From Lachnospiraceae bacterium (lineage in GTDB: Bacteria; Bacillota; Clostridia; Lachnospirales; Lachnospiraceae), in contig JAILOV010000062.1 in NCBI GenBank assembly GCA_024690605.1, forward strand, positions 1 through 64,000: a DNA stretch of 64,000 nt. Direction: 5' to 3'. Shown piece by piece: positions 8,927 to 17,654 of this stretch (position 1 is the stretch's first letter; every line of letters starts with the position of its first letter). The notes under the pieces were generated by a model that was not told where the DNA came from, did no database searches, and saw only the letters and a program-made list of their open reading frames with translations. The translations under genes were made by a program, and so were the position numbers.

Positions 8927-11479
8927 TCATGGATTTCTGTGGGGTTTTTGTGCGCTGACCGCTTCCTCCGCGTCGGAGAACATCTTCTGCAGATTCTTCA
9001 CCTCCGAATAGACGGAATAGGCACCGGCCATGTAGATCGTGCAGGGGATGTCGTCGATCTCGCGGATCGATTCGATCTTTTTGATCACCTTTTTCACTGT
9101 TTCATCCAGCTCTTTTCTGTCTTCAAACTGGCGCACAATCACAAACTGGTCACCGTTCATGCGGCCGGTGACGTCCTTTGTTCCCGTGGCGGTACGGATC
9201 CTGCGGGAAACCTCCTGCAGCAGATGGTTGCACCATTCCCTGCCGTAGTCCTGCGTGAAGAAATGAAAATGATCGATGTCAAAGACCATGATCGCAAAAT
9301 CCGTCCCCTTGAACACGAAACTGTCCTGAAAGCGGAGCACGGCTTCCACCATGCCCATGAGACTCAGGGATCCTGTCAGCGGATCCTTGCGGGAGAGTGC
9401 ATCCGCCGATCCTCCCTGCTCCTGCAGATCCGTGACATCGAGGAAATAGCCCATGAGTCCTACGATCTCGCCGTCCCGGTAGATCGGCATCTTGCTGGCA
9501 ATGATACCGCGGATCTCGCCCTTGCGGATCACGGTTCCCGGTACGAGGAAGGTCTGCTCGCCGAAGGAAAGGATCCGTTCCTCATCGACGCGGATCGGCT
9601 CGGGATCCACGTGCCAGCCGATCTCCTCATCGGTGCGCCCGATGATCTCCGAAACGGACTCCAGTCCGAAATAGTTGAGAAACTGCTGGTTGGCGCCGAC
9701 AAAACGACGGCTTCTGTCTTTCCAGAAAAAGGCCGTATCGGAATAGAGCGTGAAATTTTTCCACAGGAGCTCGGGGGAGAAGATATTCTCCGAGTTCTTT
9801 CCGGATGAAGTCAAGTCCGCGCGCATCATGCCGCGGGCGTACTTGAGAACATCGGGAGCCAGCCGCCGGTAGCAGGAGAGGATCATGCGCTCCCCGGGCT
9901 CGCCGGCATAGAGAAAGGCGTAGAGCGTCCAGATGAAGGTGCCGCTGCCGATCCTGGTGCGGAAGGGGGCGGAGACATAGTGATAGTCGCTCTCGTCGAT
10001 CCGCTTCTCCAGTGTCTCCAGATCGGCGAATGCATGAAAGCGGTCCCTGTCCTCGGGATAGATCTCTTCCTTTGCATAGAGCCGCAGTTCTTCCTGCGCG
10101 GGGATCTGATTGTAATCCCGGATGGTCTGCGCACTGCGGTAGAGATTCTGTGACATGCCGGTCTTCATGTCGATCAGTTCGATCCGATCGTAGATCGTGC
10201 ACAGGCTGTGCAGATAGTCGGTGAGATGCGCGGCCTTGTCGATCAGCCGGTCCTCGGAGAGATTCTGCAGGATGCAGAGGAAGGCGTCACCGCCCGGAAA
10301 ACCGGCGATCCGTCTGACCTGTGCGTAGCAGTGGGAGTCCGCGCGCACGAAATCGATCGCCTGCACGCTGTCGGTCTCAATGGCCTTGAGGATCATGGCG
10401 AGGAATTTGCCGCGAAGCGTGGAGTGCGGATTTTTGAATTCCTCCTCGATCTGTGAAAGCGCGTGGATGCCCAGATGTTCCAGTGTGGTCATGTAGCTTT
10501 TGTTCGCGAAGAGGTAGCGGAGATCCCCGTTTGCGTATTCGATCATGGCAAGCGGGATCTGACCTTCCCGGTAGACGGATTCGGTCTCGTTGTCTCTGAC
10601 GAACTGCATGGGCGTCGCGCTCAGGACGTTGATCCGGCCGATATCGTGATAGTACTGTCGTTTGACCGGGTTTTCCAGAACAAAGCCATGTTTTTTCAGG
10701 TATTCGTGGCTTTCCCTGTGCGGCATGGGCCTGCCGATAAAGTAGCCCTGTGCCTGTTCGCAGCCGATGCTCTTTAAGAATTCGAGCTGTTCTTTTGTCT
10801 CTACACCTTCAGCCAGCGTATGGACGCCGATCCGCTTGGCCATGTCAACGACGGATTTGACGATCTCCTGCGAGCGGGCATTAAAATTGCTCAGGAAGAT
10901 CATGTCGATCTTCAGTGTTTCGAAATGATAGTCCTTGAGAACATTGAGAGAGGAATAACCGCTGCCGAAGTCGTCCATCCAGACGCGCAGACCGCGGTCC
11001 CAGAAGTGTTCGATCTCCTCCTGCAGACGGGTTTCGGCGGCTTCCATCATGCTCTCCGTGATCTCCACACGGAAAGCCTCTCTGGGCACCTTGTTTTCCC
11101 GGATCGCGTCCTCAATGACCTGATGGATGTCGCAGAGGGCGAAATCGAGGCGGGAGATGTTAAAGGAGACAGCGACGGTCTGCTTGGTCTTTGCCATGGT
11201 CCCGGCGTAGTTCCTGCAGATCTGACGGATCACGCAACTGTCGAGCTTGTGGATGAGCTTCGCCTGTTCCAGCGGGGGGATGAATTCGTCGGGATTGAGC
11301 AGCCCGTATACCGGATCTTCCCAGCGCGCGAGCGCTTCCATACCGCAGATCTCGCCGGTGAGCGTGCGCACGACAGGCTGATACCAGACCCGGATCCAGC
11401 CCTCATCGACCGCGCGATCGATATTATCGATGACATAGGACCGAAGAGCGTCTCCTGTCGGTTTTTTCCGGTCATTCAT
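8927..11479 (-). CDS. EAL phosphodiesterase with PAS and degenerate GGDEF domain
   Basis: An 850-residue cytoplasmic protein in the unusual order EAL, middle region, PAS, GGDEF. The EAL domain (about residues 18-255) keeps its catalytic signatures: EAL at 48-50, FNIS near 106, ITESM near 140, DDFGSGYSS from 169 and AEGVET from 223, so it should cleave c-di-GMP. A PAS-like domain lies near 565-675. The C-terminal GGDEF domain has NGDQF at 775-779 in place of GGDEF and probably does not make c-di-GMP; it may bind GTP and regulate the EAL part. The ATG at 11479 has GGGGAGG upstream; an 86-residue extension would include the leader and is rejected. Confidence 0.9.
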   Translation of the reverse strand: MNDRKKPTGDALRSYVIDNIDRAVDEGWIRVWYQPVVRTLTGEICGMEALARWEDPVYGLLNPDEFIPPLEQAKLIHKLDSCVIRQICRNYAGTMAKTKQTVAVSFNISRLDFALCDIHQVIEDAIRENKVPREAFRVEITESMMEAAETRLQEEIEHFWDRGLRVWMDDFGSGYSSLNVLKDYHFETLKIDMIFLSNFNARSQEIVKSVVDMAKRIGVHTLAEGVETKEQLEFLKSIGCEQAQGYFIGRPMPHRESHEYLKKHGFVLENPVKRQYYHDIGRINVLSATPMQFVRDNETESVYREGQIPLAMIEYANGDLRYLFANKSYMTTLEHLGIHALSQIEEEFKNPHSTLRGKFLAMILKAIETDSVQAIDFVRADSHCYAQVRRIAGFPGGDAFLCILQNLSEDRLIDKAAHLTDYLHSLCTIYDRIELIDMKTGMSQNLYRSAQTIRDYNQIPAQEELRLYAKEEIYPEDRDRFHAFADLETLEKRIDESDYHYVSAPFRTRIGSGTFIWTLYAFLYAGEPGERMILSCYRRLAPDVLKYARGMMRADLTSSGKNSENIFSPELLWKNFTLYSDTAFFWKDRSRRFVGANQQFLNYFGLESVSEIIGRTDEEIGWHVDPEPIRVDEERILSFGEQTFLVPGTVIRKGEIRGIIASKMPIYRDGEIVGLMGYFLDVTDLQEQGGSADALSRKDPLTGSLSLMGMVEAVLRFQDSFVFKGTDFAIMVFDIDHFHFFTQDYGREWCNHLLQEVSRRIRTATGTKDVTGRMNGDQFVIVRQFEDRKELDETVKKVIKKIESIREIDDIPCTIYMAGAYSVYSEVKNLQKMFSDAEEAVSAQKPHRNP

Positions 11480-11497
11480 AGGCGGCCTCCCCAAAGG

Positions 11498-11518
11498 GAT
11501 CGGATAAAGTATCCGATC
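11498..11518 (-). other. Perfect stem-loop in the leader of the EAL gene
   Basis: GATCGGATA and TATCCGATC flank a three-base loop, about 20 bases upstream of the start codon and next to the Shine-Dalgarno sequence. It could be an operator or a translational hairpin; there is no T-run. Confidence 0.5.
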
Positions 11519-11709
11519 GTGATCTGCGCCTGAAACTTTCTGTATATCATGACAGTATACCACTATTTCTATTAATAATAAAGTTACTTTGCCGGGAGAA
11601 TTGTGTCTGATCGATCGTTTACCGCCTTTGCATTTACTATTTGAGGCTGACCGTGAGTCACAGGAGAATGATCCTTGTGGTCCGGCATGGCGGAGGGCGC
11701 GTCCGGTCA

Positions 11710-11738
11710 TTGACTTGACGGCTGGAAAAGGATACAAT
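11710..11738 (+). promoter_or_regulatory. Promoter of the GH5 - GH13-like - fructokinase operon
   Basis: TTGACT (11710-11715) and TACAAT (11733-11738) are 17 bases apart. Downstream, GTTGC-AAA-GCAAC at 11760-11772 is a small inverted repeat that could be an operator. Confidence 0.7.
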
Positions 11739-11811
11739 AATCATCGGAGGATTGCGGGAGTTGCAAAGCAACGGAGCGATCCGCATACATCATTGTGTGA
11801 AGAAAGGAAAG

Positions 11812-12756
11812 ATGATGAATGGATTGAAGAAGGGTGTGAACCTCGGCGGATGGATGTCGCAGTGCGATTACAGCAAAGAACGGCTGGATCATTTCATCAC
11901 GGACCGTGACTTTGAGAAGATCGCGTCCTGGGGGGTGGATCATGTGCGGCTGCCGATCGACTACAATGTGATCCAGAACGAGGATATGAGCTTTAAGGAG
12001 GACGGACTTGCCCGCATCGAGGGTGCGGTCGCACTGGCAAAGAAGCATGGTCTGAAGCTCGTGCTCGATCTGCACAAGACCCTCGGCTATTCCTTTGACA
12101 AGGGAGAGCAGGAGAGCGGGTTCTTTGAAAACGAGAAGTATCAGGAGAATTTCTACAGGGTATGGGAGGAGCTGGCAGGGCGTTTCGGGAGTGATCCGGA
12201 GACGGTCTATCTGGAGCTTCTCAACGAGGTGACGGATGAGAGTTATCTCGAGCCCTGGAACCGCATCTGGAAGACCTGTGTGGCCAGGATCCGACGCATC
12301 GCGCCGGATTCATGGATCCTGATCGGCAGCTACAACTACAATGCGGTATCCACGCTGCAGTATCTGGATCCTCCCGCTGACAAAAAGATGATCTACAATT
12401 TCCACTGCTATGAGCCGTTCAAGTTTACGCATCAGGGGGCCTACTGGACGGACGCGATCGACCGGGACGCGCGCCCTTCCTTTGCCGAGAGCGGCGCTTC
12501 GGAAGCGTACTATGACGAGCTGTTCGCCTCGGCGATCGAAAAGGCGGAAAAGGAAGGTGTTTCCCTCTACTGCGGAGAATACGGCGTGATCGACGTGGCA
12601 AGTCCCGAGGATGCGCTTTCGTGGTTCCGGACGATCCATGCCGCATTTGAAAAGTACGGGATCGCCCGCTGTGCATGGAGTTACAAGGAGATGGATTTCG
12701 GTATCTCCGATGCCCGCATGGATGGCGTGCGGGATGAACTGATCAGTGTTCTCTGA
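11812..12756 (+). CDS. Glycoside hydrolase family 5 (endoglucanase-like)
   Basis: A 314-residue cytoplasmic TIM-barrel hydrolase without signal peptide. It begins KKGVNLGGWMSQ, as in GH5 exo/endoglucanase-like proteins, with VRLPIDY near residue 45, the acid/base Glu E139 in LELLNEV, HCYEPF near 198 and the nucleophile Glu E256 in YCGEYGV. Both catalytic residues are therefore present. Two start codons are adjacent (11812 and 11815); AAAGGAAA precedes both. It is first in an operon with a GH13-like protein and a fructokinase. Substrate is unknown; a cytoplasmic location points to imported oligosaccharides or glycosides. Confidence 0.88.
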   Translation: MMNGLKKGVNLGGWMSQCDYSKERLDHFITDRDFEKIASWGVDHVRLPIDYNVIQNEDMSFKEDGLARIEGAVALAKKHGLKLVLDLHKTLGYSFDKGEQESGFFENEKYQENFYRVWEELAGRFGSDPETVYLELLNEVTDESYLEPWNRIWKTCVARIRRIAPDSWILIGSYNYNAVSTLQYLDPPADKKMIYNFHCYEPFKFTHQGAYWTDAIDRDARPSFAESGASEAYYDELFASAIEKAEKEGVSLYCGEYGVIDVASPEDALSWFRTIHAAFEKYGIARCAWSYKEMDFGISDARMDGVRDELISVL

Positions 12757-12765
12757 GGAAGTATC

Positions 12766-14178
12766 ATGACAGAAGAAGAACAGTCTGCGGCTTTCCAGCA
12801 GACCTTATCTACCTACTATGACGAACTGAAATGGCTCTATAATGAGCTGTATCACAACGATGAGCAGGCATTTTCCTACTTCATCTCGATGTTGCGCGTC
12901 TGCTATATGCGCAGGGATCCGTCATTTGTCGGTCGTGACCGGACGGATGCGACCGATCAGACGGAGATCAGCATGCTGATGTATATGGATTTTGATATCC
13001 AGAACATGCAGAAGGTCGGCCCGCAGCTTGACGAGGCACGTGCGTGCGGTATCGGAAGCGTCTATCTGCTCTCGGCGAAGGGGGATCCGACGGCGTTTAT
13101 CCGCGCCTGCCACGAGCGCGACATGCGTGTCGGGGTCGCTTTCTCCGTCGCGCCCGCGGACTACCGCAATCCGACGCTCTTCAATGATATGCTTGCCGAC
13201 ATCCTGCGGCTGTGCGGCTGCGGCGCGGATCTTTTGCACTGCAGGCCCCTTCCTCCCTTCCATCCGCTGGTGCGCATGATGCGCATGGCACTGGAGATCG
13301 TCTGCCCCGGTGTGGTGCTAGTGGGAGAGACCGAGGGCGGCCTTCCGGAGACCATGTCCTGGTTCGGGACCGCGGACAAACCGGAGTGTCATGTGATCAG
13401 CAACATCGCGCTAATGGAGGATATCTGGCATACCGTGGCGACCAGGGATGTGCGTCTTCTCAGACAGCAGATCGAACTGGTGTCGCAACAGGCGACACGC
13501 GGCTGCCTGCTGAACTTCCTGCGCAATCACCGCGTGATCCGCTGGAGTCTGGACTATGATCACCTGAGACAGTTCAGTGTGCAGGAGGACGCGCACCGGC
13601 GCTTCCTCAATGACTACTTCTCCGGCGCCTGGCCGGGGAGCACGGCCAGAGGACGGCTGGTGGAGCTGCCCGGAGGCGGTGCGGGGATCATGGGGACGAC
13701 CTCCGATCTCTGCGGGATCACGGCGGCGGAAGAAGCAGGCGACGTGCAGGCGCTGGATAGCGCGATCCGGCTGGATATCATGCTGCATGCGATCATATTC
13801 ACGCTGGGCGGTGTTCCGGCACTGTGCAGCGATGACTACAACCGGCTGAATGCCGGCCGGATCAGACAGAAGGGCGACTGGGTGGAACGTCTGTTTGACA
13901 CGACCCGGGGGCTCGGAGAGATCCGATCCTCGCATCGCGCTTTTGAGAGAGGCGCGGATGTCTGGACGCTGGAGACCTGGAATGATCATGTGCTGGGGAT
14001 CGGCCGGTACTGCCGCGGAGAGAAGCTGCTGGCGCTGTTCAATTTCGGTGACAATGATGAGATCGCCTGGATCGATGAGGCGGAGCCCTACACGGATCTG
14101 CGGACGGATGCGTTCCGCGAGGCCAAGGCGGTGAGTCTTCCGGCACATGACTTTGCGTGGCTGATGACAACATTTTAG
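12766..14178 (+). CDS. Amylosucrase-like GH13 protein lacking catalytic residues
   Basis: A 470-residue protein related to GH13 subfamily 4 (amylosucrase), seen in the helical N-terminus, the ECHVISN...ALMEDIWHTVATRDVRLLR region (residues 207-233, given in parts) and NFLRNH near 250. It is much shorter than amylosucrases of about 640 residues. Position by position, the nucleophile Asp in the RxD motif is R160 (GADLLHCRP), the acid/base Glu is kept (E188 in VLVGETEG), and the transition-state Asp after His is R256 (RNHRVI). The GDE motif near the barrel end reads SDDY. It is thus probably not a glycosidase; binding or regulatory work on a sugar is possible. It lies 9 bases after GH5 and upstream of a fructokinase. 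Confidence 0.8.
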   Translation: MTEEEQSAAFQQTLSTYYDELKWLYNELYHNDEQAFSYFISMLRVCYMRRDPSFVGRDRTDATDQTEISMLMYMDFDIQNMQKVGPQLDEARACGIGSVYLLSAKGDPTAFIRACHERDMRVGVAFSVAPADYRNPTLFNDMLADILRLCGCGADLLHCRPLPPFHPLVRMMRMALEIVCPGVVLVGETEGGLPETMSWFGTADKPECHVISNIALMEDIWHTVATRDVRLLRQQIELVSQQATRGCLLNFLRNHRVIRWSLDYDHLRQFSVQEDAHRRFLNDYFSGAWPGSTARGRLVELPGGGAGIMGTTSDLCGITAAEEAGDVQALDSAIRLDIMLHAIIFTLGGVPALCSDDYNRLNAGRIRQKGDWVERLFDTTRGLGEIRSSHRAFERGADVWTLETWNDHVLGIGRYCRGEKLLALFNFGDNDEIAWIDEAEPYTDLRTDAFREAKAVSLPAHDFAWLMTTF

Positions 14179-14180
14179 GA

Positions 14181-14201
14181 TACGGGAAATGCTTTCCCGT
14201 A
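14181..14201 (+). other. Intercistronic stem-loop
   Basis: TACGGGAAA and TTTCCCGTA pair perfectly around TGC, directly before the ribosome-binding site of the ROK kinase gene. With no T-run it is more likely an mRNA-processing or stability element than a terminator. Confidence 0.55.
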
Positions 14202-14214
14202 AAGGGGCGGTCGC

Positions 14215-15090
14215 ATGAGCGGATTATACGGGGCACTGGAAGCCGGCGGGACCAAGATGGTCTGCGCAGTCGGAGATGAGAACGGGACGATCCTGGAGCA
14301 GACATCGATCCCCACGACGACACCGGCGGAGACGATGCCGCTCATTGCGGCCTGGTTTGAAGATAAAGGGATCGGGGCACTCGGGGTCGGGTGTTTCGGT
14401 CCCATTGATGTTCACAGGGACTCCCAAAGCTTTGGAACGATCCTGGAGACGCCCAAGCTTGCCTGGCGGCACTTCGATATCGTCGGTTCCCTGCGTGATG
14501 CGCTGCGGGTTCCGATCGGCTTTGATACGGATGTGAACGGATCGCTTCTCGGGGAGGCGACCTGGGGCGCGGCAAAGGGACTGACGGATGCCGTCTACAT
14601 CACGATCGGTACCGGGATCGGCGCGGGCATTCTCGCGGGCGGCAGGATCCTGCACGGCATGCTGCATCCCGAGGTCGGACACATGCGGCTGCAGGTGCAC
14701 CCCGGAGACACCTATGCGGGAAAATGTCCCTATCACGGAACCTGTTTTGAGGGTCTGGCCTCCGGGCCGGCGATCGGGGAACGGTGGGGCAGTCCCGCTG
14801 CGGAACTGGCTGATCGGGATGAGGTCTGGGAACTCGAGGCAGGCTATATCGCGCAGGCCGTTGCGTCACTGATCATGGTGCTCTCTCCGCAACGCTTCAT
14901 CCTCGGCGGCGGCGTGATGCATCAGGAGCAGCTTTTTCCGAAGATCCGGAAAAAGACGCTCGACTATGTGGGTGGATATCTGAACACAAGGGAACTGGGG
15001 GATCCGGACAGCTACATCGTGCCGGCCGCTTTAAAGGATGATCAGGGGATCATCGGAGCCGTGAAACTCGCGATGGATGCGGCGCTCTGA
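14215..15090 (+). CDS. ROK-family fructokinase
   Basis: A 291-residue sugar kinase of the ROK superfamily, closest in pattern to bacterial fructokinases (ScrK/GmuE type). The phosphate-binding EAGGTK motif is at residues 9-14, DTDVNG near 105, the GTGIGAG loop near 138, and the ROK zinc site is visible as HPEVGH followed by CPYHGTC near residues 153-180. It would phosphorylate fructose in the cytoplasm. RBS AAGGGGCGG precedes the ATG. Last in the operon with GH5 and the GH13-like protein; it converges with the REC-GGDEF-REC gene 12 bases away. Confidence 0.9.
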   Translation: MSGLYGALEAGGTKMVCAVGDENGTILEQTSIPTTTPAETMPLIAAWFEDKGIGALGVGCFGPIDVHRDSQSFGTILETPKLAWRHFDIVGSLRDALRVPIGFDTDVNGSLLGEATWGAAKGLTDAVYITIGTGIGAGILAGGRILHGMLHPEVGHMRLQVHPGDTYAGKCPYHGTCFEGLASGPAIGERWGSPAAELADRDEVWELEAGYIAQAVASLIMVLSPQRFILGGGVMHQEQLFPKIRKKTLDYVGGYLNTRELGDPDSYIVPAALKDDQGIIGAVKLAMDAAL

Positions 15091-15102
15091 GGCGGCATCC
15101 GG

Positions 15103-16860
15103 TCAGTCTTTTCTCTCCCGTCTTGCCAGTTCGATGGCGTGCCGCACGCGCAGGCTCAAAACCTCGGGAACAAAGGGCTTTTGAATGAAATCCACAGCGT
15201 CCGTCAGCATGGCCGCTGCGTCGTGTTCCTGTTCCTTGCCGTCGGTCAGGATGATGACGGGCAGCTCGGCAGTCTGCGCCAGTTGTTCCGCTTCGCGCAG
15301 TCTGGCCAGTGTTTCCGCACCGCTTAAGTCGGGCATCTGATAGTCCAGGAGGATCAGATCGGGGTGTTTCTCCTCGGTGTAGGACAGAAGCGCTTCGCCC
15401 GAATCCAGCGTGGTCACGCGGATCCCCTCCCACTGCAGGATCTTTGCGGCGGTGCACAGATTTTCCGGCTCGTCATCCACAATGGCCACCCAGGGAGCTT
15501 CCGTTGCTGCCGCTTCCCGCTTTTCCTCCTCCTCGTCCTCATTGTCCGGAGAGATCAGCTCGGTCTCATAAAAGATCTGTGCCAGTTCATGGAATTCGGA
15601 TTTGTCCCAGGCGGTGATCGTCCGGTCGATGACCTTTTGGATGTCGGGCTCCGTCACGCCAGGCAGCAGCAGAAAGAACTGGTTCGGCGCGCTCTGCATC
15701 ATGATGTCGCTGTTACGCAGGGCGTTCTTTAAGATGTTTCCGAGATGCTCCGTGATCGTGGAGAAATCGCCGCGATCGATGTCCGGCGACATGAACACGA
15801 TGGTGAAGAGCACCTTGTAGGCGGTGTTCTGGTAGCGGTGCATGTAGCGCAGCATATACCGGTAGATATAGCCGAAAGCGCTCTGGCCCACCCACAGCGC
15901 GTGGTTGGCGATATTGCGCTCGCCCAGGATGAGGCTCATTTTCTGCATGTCCTCGGCCTGCGCATCAAAAACCTCGCTGTTTCCGTCTTCGTTGTAGACG
16001 GAGCAGGCGCGCTTACCGTTCTTTTTGACGTAATAGACTGCTTTGTCGGCCTTTTCGAAGAGCTCGGCGTAGTCCGTGCCGGAGCGCGGCACGATGACGG
16101 CACCGGCTGAGACGCCGATGGGGATGTCCGTTTCGTCGTCGAGCACACGCTTGGAAGAGGAGAGCAGCTGCTCGTTGATGCGCTGGATCACGCCGGCTAC
16201 GGCGTTTTCGTCGCTGATGTCCTTGAAGAAGACGATGAATTCGTCACCGCCGATCCGGCCGATGATGTCCTCCGCACGGGTGTTGCGCCGGAGAAGATCC
16301 GCAAAGGTGGTCAGGATCCGGTCGCCGGCCTCATGTCCGTGGAGATCGTTGACCAGTTTGAAATTGTCGACGTCGAGGATCGCCAGAACGCCGTTTTCAT
16401 AGCGGCAGGTCTCAGCGAGCTTGCGCTCGACGCTGATCTTGTTCAGAAAGCCGGTGAGACCGTCCGTCGTGGATTCCCTGGTGAGCTCCAGGATGCGGGC
16501 GCGGTTCGTGAGGATGCGCTCGACGCGGAACAGCAGAACCTCGGCGCGGAAGGGTTTGCGCAGGAAATCCTCGGCTCCCTGATGGAACACGCGGGTTTCG
16601 TCCTCCTCGTCGTTCATGCCGGTCATGAAGATGACGGGGATCTGCATGTCATGCGTGGCACGGAGCATCTCCACCATATCAAGACCGTTCATGTCGGGCA
16701 TGTAAAGATCCGACAGGATGAGGTCCGGCTTCTCCTCGTCATAGAGCCGGATGCCCTCCGCGGCGGTCTCGGCGCAGAACACCTGATACTTGTCCTTCAG
16801 GATGTTGTTGGTTACGGTGAGCACCATGGTCTCATCGTCGACGATCAGGATCTTTTCCAT
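15103..16860 (-). CDS. REC-GGDEF-REC two-component diguanylate cyclase
   Basis: A 585-residue soluble protein. An N-terminal receiver domain carries the acidic pocket DDE near residue 8 and phospho-acceptor D51 (SDLYMPDMNG). A GGDEF domain follows with intact GGDEF at 204-208 and an inhibitory-site RAED at 195-198, so it should make c-di-GMP under product control. Residues about 310-450 look like a second, degenerate GGDEF-like fold without the motif. An acidic linker (EDEEEEK) leads to a second receiver at about 460-580 with acceptor D506. Two receivers in one protein allow input from two kinases; none is encoded beside it. Confidence 0.9.
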   Translation of the reverse strand: MEKILIVDDETMVLTVTNNILKDKYQVFCAETAAEGIRLYDEEKPDLILSDLYMPDMNGLDMVEMLRATHDMQIPVIFMTGMNDEEDETRVFHQGAEDFLRKPFRAEVLLFRVERILTNRARILELTRESTTDGLTGFLNKISVERKLAETCRYENGVLAILDVDNFKLVNDLHGHEAGDRILTTFADLLRRNTRAEDIIGRIGGDEFIVFFKDISDENAVAGVIQRINEQLLSSSKRVLDDETDIPIGVSAGAVIVPRSGTDYAELFEKADKAVYYVKKNGKRACSVYNEDGNSEVFDAQAEDMQKMSLILGERNIANHALWVGQSAFGYIYRYMLRYMHRYQNTAYKVLFTIVFMSPDIDRGDFSTITEHLGNILKNALRNSDIMMQSAPNQFFLLLPGVTEPDIQKVIDRTITAWDKSEFHELAQIFYETELISPDNEDEEEEKREAAATEAPWVAIVDDEPENLCTAAKILQWEGIRVTTLDSGEALLSYTEEKHPDLILLDYQMPDLSGAETLARLREAEQLAQTAELPVIILTDGKEQEHDAAAMLTDAVDFIQKPFVPEVLSLRVRHAIELARRERKD

Positions 16861-16960
16861 GCTTTCCCCGGTAAAGAATTCTGTTCAGAGTGTCCCTTTT
16901 ATGATATCATAGATGGCGGGTTCTTGGCAACTGCATGCGTCCGAGCGGAAAGGAGAAAAC

Positions 16961-17596
16961 ATGAAGATCTATTCTGTACTTGATCCCGAATTCAAGCCCT
17001 ACGGCAAGGTGCTGACCGGTTACGAGACCGGAGAACTGACAGAGGCGCTGGAGAAGTCTACGCCGCTGTCGGACAGTGTGGATTATGTGATGAGCGAGGC
17101 GGCACTGGAGTATACGCCCGTGTTCGGTGCGCTGCAGAACAACGCCTACGGCGGGATGCCGATCCAGATCGGCTACTGCAACGGGCACAACACAAAGCTC
17201 AACTGCCTGGAGTATCACCGGGACAGCGAGCTGAACATCGGCTCGACGGATTTTATCCTGCTGTTGGCCAAAGCGGACGATATCGAGAACGGCAAACTCG
17301 ACACTTCCAAAGTCATGGCCTTCCGGGCAGCGAAGGGACAGGTGGTGCAGGTTTATGAGACGACGCTGCATTATGCCCCCTGTTCCGCGGCGAAAGGGTC
17401 CGGCTTTAAGGTCGCGATCGTGCTGCCGAAGGGGACCAACGGTGCTGTGCCGCATCTTGCGCCCGTGAACGACGAGGACAAATGGATGACGGCCTGCAAC
17501 AAGTGGCTTCTGGCCCATGCCGAATCCTCGGAAGCGGCAGGCGGCGCCTATGTCGGACTGACGGGCGAAAACATCGACATTGCGGACCTGATCTGA
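16961..17596 (+). CDS. DUF4867-family protein
   Basis: A 211-residue soluble protein resembling the DUF4867 family (cupin-like, found near carbohydrate genes in Clostridia). Its N-terminus MKIYSVLDPEFKPYGKV and the NCLEYHRDSELNIG segment near residue 85 are typical of the family. ATG at 16961 follows AAAGGAG at good spacing; a 16-residue extension lacks a ribosome-binding site. No catalytic function can be stated. It stands alone, divergent from the REC-GGDEF-REC gene and ahead of the helicase promoter. Confidence 0.75.
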   Translation: MKIYSVLDPEFKPYGKVLTGYETGELTEALEKSTPLSDSVDYVMSEAALEYTPVFGALQNNAYGGMPIQIGYCNGHNTKLNCLEYHRDSELNIGSTDFILLLAKADDIENGKLDTSKVMAFRAAKGQVVQVYETTLHYAPCSAAKGSGFKVAIVLPKGTNGAVPHLAPVNDEDKWMTACNKWLLAHAESSEAAGGAYVGLTGENIDIADLI

Positions 17597-17608
17597 CGGA
17601 TCCGTCAG
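17593..17608 (+). other. 16-base perfect palindrome over the DUF4867 stop codon
   Basis: CTGACGGATCCGTCAG is its own reverse complement. As RNA it would make a six-pair hairpin with loop GATC. No T-run, so termination is not shown. Confidence 0.5.
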
Positions 17609-17618
17609 CGTCCATGAC

Positions 17619-17647
17619 TTGCAAATCGAATGTATGTTTGGTATAAT
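17619..17647 (+). promoter_or_regulatory. Promoter of the pcrA-ruvAB gene block
   Basis: TTGCAA (17619-17624) and TATAAT (17642-17647) are 17 bases apart. The predicted start of transcription (about 17653-17655) falls on the helicase start codon. Confidence 0.75.
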
Positions 17648-17654
17648 CGCATGC

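Larger units (their letters stand above)
11480..11811. other. Divergent intergenic region between the EAL and GH5 genes
   Basis: This 332-base gap holds the EAL-gene leader hairpin (11498-11518), a possible minus-strand -10 box (TATACT read from 11559 to 11554, with only a weak -35), an AT-rich stretch at 11560-11590, and the plus-strand promoter at 11710-11738. No small gene with a convincing ribosome-binding site was seen in 11590-11705. Confidence 0.5.
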
